A stretch of DNA of 14,201 bases from Rhodobacteraceae bacterium UBA7436 (GTDB lineage Bacteria > Pseudomonadota > Alphaproteobacteria > Rhodobacterales > Rhodobacteraceae), in contig DLQI01000107.1 of NCBI GenBank assembly GCA_002478745.1, forward strand, positions 1 to 14,201. The letters are read 5' to 3'. Below are positions 1 through 6,315 of the stretch, piece after piece; position 1 is the stretch's first letter, and each line of letters begins with the position of its first letter. The notes beneath the pieces are model-generated. The model saw only the letters and a list, made by a program, of their open reading frames with translations. It was not told the DNA's origin and did no database searches. Position numbers and translations under genes: made by a program.

Positions 1-55
1 TGCTAAATTCCAAAAAACCGCTAAAATCAAAAACACACCCTAAACACACTTTTTG

Positions 56-136
56 CCGTGTTGCTGACTATTTTTAGGGCTGAATCGCTGTGTTGAACAC
101 AGTGTAGGCTAGTGCTGTGTTGCTAACACTGTGTTG
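56..136. repeat. Clustered GTGTTG repeats with palindromes
   Basis: CTGTGTTG occurs three times (88-95, 115-122, 129-136), and a variant CCGTGTTG at 56-63. The copy at 88 is half of a perfect palindrome CTGTGTT-G-AACACAG (88-102). A second small palindrome, AACAC-T-GTGTT, lies at 125-135. Such a cluster could be protein-binding sites, recombination sites or a remnant of a mobile element end; the sequence alone does not decide. Confidence 0.5.
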
Positions 137-223
137 GCGGAGTTTTGTGCGGACATTGTTGGGAAAACAAAGCTTGGAGTTTGCTTCTTGGAACCAAGAA
201 CTTCACAGCTTCGCCTCTAGGCG

Positions 224-249
224 GACATTGGTGCATCTCGCGGCGAACG
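224..249 (+). repeat. Dispersed intergenic repeat, copy 1
   Basis: These 26 bases match 1622-1647 at 19 of 26 positions without gaps, in the same orientation; shared blocks include GTGCA and GCGAA. Both copies sit in gene-free DNA flanking the His/Met protein and Crp/Fnr gene pair. They are probably degenerate members of a dispersed non-coding repeat family, but only two copies are visible in this window. Confidence 0.35.
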
Positions 250-342
250 GCAGCAACGAGCCCAAACTACCGATATTCTGCTTCGCGGCGAATGGCGGCT
301 TTTGGTCTATGGGGTTAAACTTATAATATTCGGGCATTCGTC

Positions 343-981
343 CTATTGCATCATCTTTTCATGAACCGCTTCCATACCACGGTCAGCCATATCTGTGACC
401 TCGGCAGCATGTTCCTGGAGCGCCGCGACAAGTTCTGTGTCTTGTGAGGTTTGCGTTACTACGATGCCTTCGTCAGTCAGTTCGATCTCGGATTCAATTT
501 TGTCCCCCCGTTGAAAGAAAACATCCAAAGTCCGGCTCTGAATGAGGATCTTTGGGTCGTCTTTATCCTCAACGCGGCGGATCATCCCGAAGACATGGCT
601 GACCAACTGATTCATCACCTCTTCATCCGATGATCGCGTAACGGTACGGATACCATTAGGGAGATTGGTGACTTCTCGCGTGATAGTCCCAAAATTGCGG
701 AACATAACCGCAAGCTCGGCGCTTTCTTCGGGTGTCGCATTTTCCCCACGTAAGCCAGGCATATTGATCTCATCATGCCCTGTTCCATCGGCCCCGTGCA
801 TATGACCGCCCCCTGACATGTGGTGAGACATCATGTAGAGGGTGTTTCCCTTGAAGTAGAAAACACCTCCCGTTGCCAGCGCCACCAAGGCAATCAGCCC
901 GATCACAATTCGAGTTTTGCCGTACTTTTTCAGTAAAGAAGTCATCGTCAATTCCGATACATAAGAGTTTTTATAGTTCAT
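343..981 (-). CDS. Membrane-anchored His/Met-rich protein, copy A (function unknown)
   Basis: This 212-residue protein has a single hydrophobic segment at about 24-43, then a His/Met/Gly-rich stretch (about 50-63, with MMSHHM and HMH). The remainder is probably periplasmic. The soluble part holds an internal duplication: residues 110-129 and 172-191 align without gaps (7 of 20 identical), each beginning GI and ending in a His (H129, H191). The C-terminus is again Met/His-rich (M198, M203, H207, M210, M211). It is about 77% identical over 139 residues to the protein at 8626-9204. The Met/His clusters suggest a metal (copper or iron) or haem ligand role, which is inference. The first Met is used; an in-frame Met at residue 13 (943-945) is an alternative. 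It is divergent from the Crp/Fnr gene 27 bases away, which probably regulates it. Confidence 0.85.
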   Translation of the reverse strand: MNYKNSYVSELTMTSLLKKYGKTRIVIGLIALVALATGGVFYFKGNTLYMMSHHMSGGGHMHGADGTGHDEINMPGLRGENATPEESAELAVMFRNFGTITREVTNLPNGIRTVTRSSDEEVMNQLVSHVFGMIRRVEDKDDPKILIQSRTLDVFFQRGDKIESEIELTDEGIVVTQTSQDTELVAALQEHAAEVTDMADRGMEAVHEKMMQ

Positions 982-1008
982 CTATTCCGCTTATCGCGCA
1001 GTTCACAT

Positions 1009-1022
1009 ATGATAGAGATCAT
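1009..1022. promoter_or_regulatory. FNR-like box overlapping the start of the Crp/Fnr gene
   Basis: ATGAT-AGAG-ATCAT is a perfect inverted repeat that keeps the TGAT-N4-ATCA core of the known FNR consensus TTGAT-N4-ATCAA; only the outermost base of each half differs. It begins at the first possible ATG and runs into the second (1021). It also lies just upstream of the divergent gene starting at 981. Autoregulation of the Crp/Fnr gene, or control of both genes, is inferred. Confidence 0.45.
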
Positions 1023-1545
1023 GTACCCAGAGATTGTTACCCTTTTCGACGATGCCCAAACGACGTGCCTTGCCAAGGGTCAAGCCCTATTTCGAAACGC
1101 TGAACCCGTCAGATTTATGTTTATTGTGGAAGAGGGCTGCGTGGAATTGGTGCGTCATGCGCGATCTGGCACCCGTTTGGTGCTGTCACGTGTAAGGCCG
1201 GGATATGTGTTGGCAGAGGCTTCAGCCTACGCAGAGGCCTATCATTGTGATGGGGTGTCGCTTGCCCGATCACGCGTGAAGCGTGTATCTACCACTGAAT
1301 TTCAGCAAAAGTTAGCTGCAAACGCAAACTTGCAGTACGTCTGGGCCAAGGCCCTTGCGCATGAATTGCAGGCCGCGCGTATGAATGCTGAGGTACGTAC
1401 TTTACGCACAGTCGCTGAAAAAGTTGATGTCTGGCTGGAAAGTAACAAATTGCTCCCACCGAAGGGTGAGTTGCAGGTTTTAGCGCAAGTTCTAGGCGTC
1501 ACACGGGAAGCACTGTATAGGGAACTAGCCAAACGCAGAGTATAG
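1009..1545 (+). CDS. Short Crp/Fnr-family transcriptional regulator
   Basis: The 178-residue protein has an N-terminal cyclic-nucleotide-binding-like beta-barrel (about residues 15-95), a dimerisation helix (about 100-135) and a C-terminal helix-turn-helix. The recognition helix reads TREALYRELAKRR, i.e. the E-x-x-[S/Y]-R pattern of Crp/Fnr proteins with Tyr in place of Ser. The protein stops right after this helix, so the usual C-terminal wing is missing or very short, and it is shorter than typical family members (about 220-240). No N-terminal Cys cluster for an Fe-S centre is present. ATG 1009 has no good ribosome site; ATG 1021, preceded by AGAGA, is a plausible alternative giving 174 residues. 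It is divergent from the His/Met-rich gene, its likely target. Confidence 0.85.
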   Translation: MIEIMYPEIVTLFDDAQTTCLAKGQALFRNAEPVRFMFIVEEGCVELVRHARSGTRLVLSRVRPGYVLAEASAYAEAYHCDGVSLARSRVKRVSTTEFQQKLAANANLQYVWAKALAHELQAARMNAEVRTLRTVAEKVDVWLESNKLLPPKGELQVLAQVLGVTREALYRELAKRRV

Positions 1546-1735
1546 CACGAGTTTGCTTCAGGAAGTTCCAAAAGCAGCCTTTGGGCTGGTTACAGCGAAT
1601 TCACCCTTTGTCCGCATAGGAGACCTTAGTGCAGAGCGCAGCGAATGTGTGCTGCCAGACCTCTCCCCCTCCAAACACACACTTTGGTAGACTTGTTGGT
1701 TCATTGAGCCATAGTGTTGCTTTGAGGAGCAGGAC
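1546..1735. other. Intergenic stretch before integrase remnant
   Basis: No gene is seen here. The stretch contains the second copy of the dispersed 26-base repeat (1622-1647), a weak hairpin CAGCC-TTTG-GGCTG shortly after the Crp/Fnr stop codon, and the ribosome site of the integrase remnant (GAGGAG at 1724-1729). Confidence 0.5.
1622..1647 (+). repeat. Dispersed intergenic repeat, copy 2
   Basis: Matches 224-249 at 19 of 26 positions in the same orientation. It lies between the Crp/Fnr regulator and the truncated integrase, so the two copies bracket the regulator and its divergent neighbour. Confidence 0.35.
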
Positions 1736-2167
1736 ATGCGGCAGCTGCGCGATGACACACATCTGATACTGGACGGCGAGGTGCGTGTGTATCGGCGTGA
1801 GCGCAGCAAGCGCTGGCAGGCAGCATTTGTTATTGACGGGCACACCATCCGCATCAGCACTGGCAAGCGCGATTTGGCTGAGGCCAAGGAATACGCCCGC
1901 GACACGTTCCTTGAGTACAAGTTCCGACACAAGAACGATCTGCCCATAGTCACCAAGAAGTTCTCTGACGTTGCAAAGTTGGCCATCGCAGATATGCGCA
2001 AACAGCTGGATGCTGGCTTGGGGGCGCAGGTCAGGTTACATCATGAAGCCACAACCAAACACGGTCACGCATTTCATTTGATTGTGCTATTTTATAAAAG
2101 GCCGCATATCCGCGGTACAGTTCATCCCAGCCCGTTCTATCACTCGCTCGCACGGGGCGTACCGTAA
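1736..2167 (+). pseudogene. Truncated tyrosine-type integrase (N-terminal part only)
   Basis: The first ~96 residues (to about base 2023) resemble the N-terminal arm-binding/SAM-like part of site-specific tyrosine recombinases of alphaproteobacteria: a beta-rich segment (VRVYRRERSKRWQAAFVI, then HTIRISTGKRD) followed by helices ending near MRKQLDAGLG. Start ATG 1736 has a strong ribosome site (GAGGAG, 6-base spacing). After about residue 96 the frame runs into unrelated DNA, antisense to a GNAT gene fragment, so the last ~47 residues are probably not a natural protein end. The catalytic domain with its R-H-R-Y residues is absent, so no recombinase activity is expected. It marks a past deletion or insertion. 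The family call rests on recognition of the N-terminal part only. Confidence 0.6.
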
Positions 2168-2186
2168 TGTTCTGTTTTTTGGTCAC
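2031..2186 (-). pseudogene. Truncated GNAT-family N-acetyltransferase (N-terminal fragment)
   Basis: On the minus strand a GTG start (2184-2186) lies 6 bases after a strong ribosome site AAAGGAG (2193-2199). The 51-residue product reads ITVRPVRASDRTGWDELYRG and then YAAFYKIAQ...MRDRVWLWLHD, which is typical of the first helices of GNAT acetyltransferases. It stops at 2031-2033, about a third of the usual ~150 residues, so the acetyl-CoA binding region is missing. The break coincides with the point where the oppositely oriented integrase fragment loses its family sequence, so both genes were cut by one event near 2024-2036. Confidence 0.65.
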
Positions 2187-2530
2187 AGTTTGCTCCTTTG
2201 AGCATGGAGTGTTTGAGATGTATTCAGGCCACAATCCGTAGCTTGAAAAATAAGAGTTAGTTTACCTAAACGATGAGCTAAGGAGTTTATAAATTTGTAG
2301 ACTTTCGACTGCTTTAATAGTTTTTTACTTGAGTTTTGTACAAGATTTCTCGCTGGATGCATTGTGCATCGGCTTTCAAAACCGTTAGCACCAGTTGCAA
2401 TCTCTTGAAATGTCTGTGTTGTCATTTTTCAAAATAGACTTATTGCCACTGATATCTGCAATGACTTTTAATCTATATCTAGAGTATTTTTTGTCCCCAA
2501 TTATACGATTTTTGTCGAAAGTTCCTTGCT
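2187..2530. other. AT-rich gene-free stretch
   Basis: No supported gene. A minus-strand frame (2183-2425) has no ribosome site and overlaps the better-supported GNAT start. The stretch is clearly more AT-rich than the flanking genes. It holds a perfect palindrome GATGCA-TTG-TGCATC (2356-2370) and the left arm of an 8-base inverted repeat (ATCTAGAG at 2477-2484, pairing with CTCTAGAT at 2529-2536, which spans the stop of the small oxidase subunit). No convincing U-tract terminator for the oxidase operon was found. Confidence 0.5.
2356..2370. repeat. Perfect 6-bp palindrome
   Basis: GATGCA-TTG-TGCATC forms a perfect inverted repeat in gene-free DNA. It has no following T-run, so it is not a standard terminator. 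It could be a protein-binding site or a remnant of a mobile element. Confidence 0.4.
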
Positions 2531-2635
2531 CTAGATTACAAGCTTGATAGCGTAAGCAACGACACTGAGTACCAGAACGCTGGCCAACCAGAGGGCGGCG
2601 AACCACACCCATTTTGATACAAGGGATGATTTCAT
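2531..2635 (-). CDS. DUF2474-like small subunit of cyanide-insensitive quinol oxidase (34 aa)
   Basis: Its ATG (2633-2635) shares one base with the TAA stop of oxidase subunit II (TAATG), which implies translational coupling. The 34-residue product has a short charged/polar start (MKSSLVSKWVWF), one transmembrane helix (AALWLASVLVLSVVAYAI) and a KLVI tail, ending at TAG 2531-2533. Length, single membrane helix, Trp placement and position after cydB match the DUF2474 family found with CIO-type bd oxidases, analogous to CydX, which stabilises the haem site of E. coli bd. It is easily missed because of its size. The family call rests on pattern and position. Confidence 0.75.
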   Translation of the reverse strand: MKSSLVSKWVWFAALWLASVLVLSVVAYAIKLVI

Positions 2636-3636
2636 TAGTGATACCCCTCGTCTGGATCGACCTTCCCACGAAACACCCAGTAAGCGTAGGCGGTATAGGC
2701 CAAGATCATTGGTACCAAAACAACAGTGCCAACCAACGCAAAGCGCAAGCTTTTGTCAGGTGCCGCTGCATCCACAATTGTCAGGTTTGGCGGTATGATG
2801 TTGGGATAGAAACTGATCCCAATGCCGATAAAGCACAGCACAAAAATGCTAATTGACGCTAGAAATGGCTGGCCATCCTTGCCCGCGTTTAAGCCTGTGA
2901 ACAATGCCCACGCAGCAAGTAGCACAGCGCCTGGCATCAACACGCTGAAGATGCTGCCTGGTAGGTTGAGCCAGCGGTTGAAGTATTCTGGATCTTGAAA
3001 AGGAGTCAAAATACTGACGACACCGATAAACCCAAGTGTCGCCGCTGCGAGCCACCAAGCATAGCCTTGCATTTTGCGTTGTAGGCCATCTTCAGTTTTG
3101 TAGATAAGCCATGTTGCGCCAAGTAATGCATAGCCAATCACAACAGCCAATCCTGTGAGAATGGAGAACGGACTGAGCCAATCCCACCAGCCACCAGAAT
3201 AGGCGCGACCCGTGATCTGGATGCCCTGTACCAAAGCGCCAAGTGCAATACCCTGCATGAACGCGGCGACGATTGATCCACCAAAAAATGCGATGTCCCA
3301 AATAGGTTTCCAGCGCTCTGTTCGCCAGCGGTATTCAAAGGCCACACCGCGAAAGATCAGTGCCAGCAACATTAAGATGATAGGCATATAAAGCGCGGGC
3401 ATGATGATGGCATAGGCCAGCGGGAAGACGGCGAACAATCCGCCCCCACCCAGTACAAGCCAAGTCTCGTTCCCGTCCCAGATCGGTGCGATAGAGTTCA
3501 TCATTGTGGACTTCTCTCTCTCGCCTTCGGCGAAAGGGAACAAGATACCGACGCCAAGGTCAAACCCATCAAGTATCACATAGGTCAGCACAGCAAATGC
3601 GATGATGCCGGCCCAGATAAAGGAAAGTTCAAACAT
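2635..3636 (-). CDS. cydB: Cytochrome bd-type (cyanide-insensitive) ubiquinol oxidase subunit II
   Basis: This 333-residue multi-spanning membrane protein is of usual CydB/CioB length. It has the N-terminal motif DGFDLGVG (about 23-30) and the WDGNETWLV motif (about 53-61), both hallmarks of the family. It forms the heterodimer with subunit I that oxidises quinol and reduces oxygen to water without proton pumping. The start ATG lies 11 bases after the cydA stop, with ribosome site AAGGAGCC. The order cydA-cydB-DUF2474 and the short form of subunit I place it in the CIO subgroup. Confidence 0.95.
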   Translation of the reverse strand: MFELSFIWAGIIAFAVLTYVILDGFDLGVGILFPFAEGEREKSTMMNSIAPIWDGNETWLVLGGGGLFAVFPLAYAIIMPALYMPIILMLLALIFRGVAFEYRWRTERWKPIWDIAFFGGSIVAAFMQGIALGALVQGIQITGRAYSGGWWDWLSPFSILTGLAVVIGYALLGATWLIYKTEDGLQRKMQGYAWWLAAATLGFIGVVSILTPFQDPEYFNRWLNLPGSIFSVLMPGAVLLAAWALFTGLNAGKDGQPFLASISIFVLCFIGIGISFYPNIIPPNLTIVDAAAPDKSLRFALVGTVVLVPMILAYTAYAYWVFRGKVDPDEGYH

Positions 3637-3647
3637 TGTATGGCTCC

Positions 3648-5057
3648 TTATTCGCCTGGGATTGAATCAGGGGTAGTTTGCATGATCGGTGTGATACCGG
3701 CTGTACGGATAGGCCCATCTTTAAGGTCGGGGTCAGGCTTGCTGGTTGGAGCATTCATCATGCGCAGGAGATAGAAAGTACCCGCGCCGAATACAAAAAA
3801 GTAGACAACGATAAACGCAAGGAGTGAGGCGGCGACCGCAGGTGCTGCGACCGGTCCAAGACTGTCCGATGTCCGTAAAACACCATAAACAGTAAAAGGT
3901 TGACGCCCAACTTCGGTGGTGATCCACCCCGCAAGAACAGCTACGAAGCCCATTGGCCCCATTAAAATGGCGGTGCGGTGCAGCCATTTGTCCTCATACA
4001 ATCGTCCGCGCATCCGTCGCAGTAAGCTCCACGCACCCAGACCAAGCATCGCAAAACCGAGGCCAACCATGATACGGAAACTCCAGAATATGATCGCCAC
4101 GGGAGGTTCATCTTCGTCTGGAATGGTATCTAAGCCATCGAGTGGAGCACCCCATTCATGCTTCAATATTAGACTGGAAACTTGTGGAATCTCGATGGCG
4201 TAGTCGATACGTTTCTCCGCAGGATTGGGGATTCCGAACAAGATCAAGGGAGCGCCATGTGGGTGGCTATCATAATGCCCTTCCATTGCCATAACTTTGG
4301 CAGGCTGATGTTCAAGCGTATTAATCCCGTGAAAATCACCTGCAAGAATTTGCAGTGGGGTAACAACGATTAGCATCCACATTGCCATCGAGAACATCCG
4401 GCGTGCAGGTCCGTCTTCACGATTGCGCAAAAGATGTAGGCCACCAACACCGCCTACAACAAGCGCGACAGTCAGATAGGCGGCAAGCACCATATGAACC
4501 AAGCGGTAAGGGAAGGAAGGGTTAAACACGATTGCCAACCAGTCTTCGGGAACGAACTGTCCAAGTTCATTGATGCTGTAGCCCGCCGGGGTCTGCATCC
4601 AAGAGTTCACCGATAAAATCCAAGTAGCTGACATCAATGTCCCAATGGCGACCATAGCGGTGGCAAACATATGGAGCTTGTTACCCACACGTTCGCGACC
4701 AAACAGCATAATACCAAGAAAGCCAGCTTCGAGGAAGAATGCGGATAAGATTTCGTAGGCCATAAGGGGGCCGAGCACTGGGCCCGTCTTATCAGAAAAG
4801 ACGGACCAGTTTGTGCCAAACTGATAGGACATCACAATGCCTGACACGACACCCATGCCAAACGCGACGGCAAATATCTTTTTCCAGTAGTTAAACAATG
4901 TCAGATAGGTTTCATCCTTGGTCCGCAGCCAAAGACCGTTCAAGACAGCCAGATAGCTGGCCAATCCGATTGAGAAGGCAGGGAAAATGATGTGGAACGA
5001 GATGGTGAACGCGAATTGAATACGCGCGAGTGTTTCTGCTGTAAAGCCTTCGAGCAT
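3648..5057 (-). CDS. cydA: Cytochrome bd-type (cyanide-insensitive) ubiquinol oxidase subunit I
   Basis: The 469-residue CydA/CioA carries the haem and quinol sites. Visible family residues are H22 (haem b595/d ligand, in SFHIIFPAFSIG), E102 and E110 in the YEILSAFFLEAG helix (proton/haem d region), H188 (b558 ligand, in YRLVHMVLAAYL), K254 and E259 in the Q-loop motif KVMAME, M330 (probable b558 ligand, in FWSFRIMVG) and the GRQPFTVYGVLRTSD signature (384-398). The Q-loop is short, without the insertion of E. coli-type CydA, which is the CIO type. Ribosome site AGGAGA precedes ATG 5057. It is the third gene of the peroxiredoxin-led operon. Known bd oxidases resist sulfide, NO and cyanide, which fits the sulfide-oxidation genes across the divergent promoter. 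Confidence 0.95.
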   Translation of the reverse strand: MLEGFTAETLARIQFAFTISFHIIFPAFSIGLASYLAVLNGLWLRTKDETYLTLFNYWKKIFAVAFGMGVVSGIVMSYQFGTNWSVFSDKTGPVLGPLMAYEILSAFFLEAGFLGIMLFGRERVGNKLHMFATAMVAIGTLMSATWILSVNSWMQTPAGYSINELGQFVPEDWLAIVFNPSFPYRLVHMVLAAYLTVALVVGGVGGLHLLRNREDGPARRMFSMAMWMLIVVTPLQILAGDFHGINTLEHQPAKVMAMEGHYDSHPHGAPLILFGIPNPAEKRIDYAIEIPQVSSLILKHEWGAPLDGLDTIPDEDEPPVAIIFWSFRIMVGLGFAMLGLGAWSLLRRMRGRLYEDKWLHRTAILMGPMGFVAVLAGWITTEVGRQPFTVYGVLRTSDSLGPVAAPAVAASLLAFIVVYFFVFGAGTFYLLRMMNAPTSKPDPDLKDGPIRTAGITPIMQTTPDSIPGE

Positions 5058-5111
5058 GGGTGTCTCCTATGTGGCGAAAATGGGTGGCACGTGATGCCGC
5101 CCGTCTATCTG

Positions 5112-5546
5112 TTAGGTTCTAGGGCCAAAATCAGCAGTTGTAATTATGCCATCCATATTGCGATCAATGGCCGTAAACCAAACATCTACCTGACCTAGAA
5201 ATTCATCGCGTGATACCTTGCCGTCCTTATCGACGTCGTTGAAATCCATCTTCATACCACCTTGAACGCGTTTCATACCGCCTTTACCTTCCTCGGCATT
5301 TCCTTCCATGTCGGCCTTTCGGGCGTCGTCGAAATAGGTATATTCCTCGGCGGATAGCTTACCGTCCTCGTCGCTGTCGAAGGTGTAAAAGACATTGCTA
5401 CGCTTTTCGCGCAATTCCTCAGCTGTAACTTTGCCGTCAGCGTTCTGGTCCCAGTTTTCAACAAAGCGCGTGCCCGGTTTTACGTTGCCTTCAGCAAAGG
5501 CGGAAAAAGGTGCCACGGCAAGGCAAAGCATAAGTAAAGTTTTCAT
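5112..5546 (-). CDS. Secreted four-EF-hand calcium-binding protein
   Basis: This 144-residue protein has a Sec signal peptide (about 1-18, ending AFA before EG). Four EF-hand loops are visible: D33-E44, D57-E68, D104-E115 and D128-D139. The first three have the canonical D-x-D/N-x-D-G layout with Glu at position 12; the fourth has Asp at position 12. A Gly/Met/Lys-rich linker (about 81-100) separates the pairs. It probably binds calcium in the periplasm; its partner is unknown. It starts 11 bases after the peroxiredoxin stop (ribosome site AAGGAAG) and ends 54 bases before cydA, so it is probably co-transcribed with the oxidase. Confidence 0.85.
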   Translation of the reverse strand: MKTLLMLCLAVAPFSAFAEGNVKPGTRFVENWDQNADGKVTAEELREKRSNVFYTFDSDEDGKLSAEEYTYFDDARKADMEGNAEEGKGGMKRVQGGMKMDFNDVDKDGKVSRDEFLGQVDVWFTAIDRNMDGIITTADFGPRT

Positions 5547-5557
5547 TGTATCTTCCT

Positions 5558-6190
5558 TTATTCGTTAATGTTTACCGTCCTCAGGTAGGGACGGATTGTT
5601 TCGAACCCTTGCGGAAACTTCTTTTGCGCGTCCACATCTGACAGGGTTGGCGGGATGATGGCGCGATCGCCTGGGCGCCAGTCAGCGGGCAAGGCCACGC
5701 CCTTAGCATCTCCAGTTTGCAGCGCGTCGATCACCCGCAGAATTTCATCAAAATTTCGGCCCACGCTCATCGGGTAGGTCATCGTCAGGCGCAACTTCTT
5801 GTCGCTGTCGATGATGAACACAGAACGTACAGCGGCTGTTTCAGACTGTGATGGGTGGATCATTTCATAAAGCTTGGCGGTCTTGAGGTCAGCATCCGCA
5901 ACAATAGGGAACCGCATGGTCGTATTCTGCGTGTCGTTCACGTCTTCGATCCATTTCAGGTGTTCTTCAACTGTGTCTGTGCTGAGCCCAATAGGCTTAA
6001 CGCCGCGCTTGGTGAATTCAGCACTGAGTTGCGATGTGCGTCCCATTTCAGTCGTGCAGACGGGTGTGAAATCCGCTGGGTGGCTGAAGAAGAAGGCCCA
6101 GTCGTCGCCGATCCAATCGTGGAACGAGATTGGTCCAGTGGTGGTTTCCGCGGTGAAGTCGGGGACGATGTCCCCCAAAAGCAGTGTCAT
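5558..6190 (-). CDS. Prx6-type 1-Cys peroxiredoxin
   Basis: The 210-residue thiol peroxidase reduces hydrogen peroxide and organic peroxides. The active-site motif HPADFTPVCTTE holds the peroxidatic C45, which is the only cysteine, so it is a 1-Cys enzyme needing an external thiol. The long C-terminal part (YPMSVGRNFDEILRVIDALQ, then LPADWRPGD..IIPP) is typical of the Prx6 subfamily, and the length is usual. It is first in the minus-strand operon before the EF-hand protein and bd oxidase, and divergent from the NsrR-like gene. It may protect against peroxide made during oxygen reduction or sulfide oxidation; some peroxiredoxins also react with persulfides, which is only a possibility here. 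Confidence 0.93.
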   Translation of the reverse strand: MTLLLGDIVPDFTAETTTGPISFHDWIGDDWAFFFSHPADFTPVCTTEMGRTSQLSAEFTKRGVKPIGLSTDTVEEHLKWIEDVNDTQNTTMRFPIVADADLKTAKLYEMIHPSQSETAAVRSVFIIDSDKKLRLTMTYPMSVGRNFDEILRVIDALQTGDAKGVALPADWRPGDRAIIPPTLSDVDAQKKFPQGFETIRPYLRTVNINE

Positions 6191-6248
6191 AATGTTGGCT
6201 CTCTCGTTTCGTTTGACCGATATCTACGTGAAGTCAGGGAGTGAGGTC

Positions 6249-6263
6249 AGTGACAAAATCACT
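6249..6263. promoter_or_regulatory. Palindromic operator between divergent operons (site 1)
   Basis: AGTGA-CAAAA-TCACT is a perfect 5-base inverted repeat in the 125-base divergent region between the peroxiredoxin-oxidase operon and the nsrR-crp operon. Its 14-base core GTGACAAAATCACT differs at one position from 7470-7483, before the sulfur operon. Its distance to the plus-strand start (52 bases between) is close to that at site 2 (55 bases). The TGA-N5-TCA spacing is one base shorter than FNR/CRP sites (N6). The binding regulator is unknown; candidates are the two regulators encoded next to it. Confidence 0.65.
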
Positions 6264-6315
6264 CAACTTGCAAATAACTTACATTGGTAATAGATCTTTG
6301 ATTAAGGAGGACAAG

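Larger units (their letters stand above)
1..342. other. Gene-free left edge with short repeats
   Basis: I see no credible gene here; the reading frame that spans 117-326 has no ribosome binding site and no recognisable protein. The stretch contains clustered CTGTGTTG copies (88, 115, 129, and a variant at 56), an exact 10-base direct repeat GCGGACATTG (149-158 and 221-230), and a near-repeat CGCGGCGAAYGG (239-250 and 284-295). It lies downstream of the minus-strand gene that ends at 343. No clear terminator for that gene is visible. Confidence 0.6.

Noticed and set aside
117..326. Plus-strand 69-codon frame at the left edge
   Set aside because: It runs through repeats, has no ribosome site and shows no protein-like composition.
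2183..2425. Minus-strand 80-codon frame in the AT-rich gap
   Set aside because: It has no ribosome site, shows no recognisable family, and overlaps the GNAT fragment whose GTG start has a strong ribosome site.
2477..2536. 8-base inverted repeat ATCTAGAG/CTCTAGAT as terminator of the oxidase operon
   Set aside because: The arms are separated by 44 bases and no U-tract follows on the minus strand, so it is too weak to call.
6241..6315. Longer start for the NsrR-like protein at 6241
   Set aside because: It would translate through the palindromic operator, lacks a ribosome site, and family proteins begin at the MKLTTYT segment.
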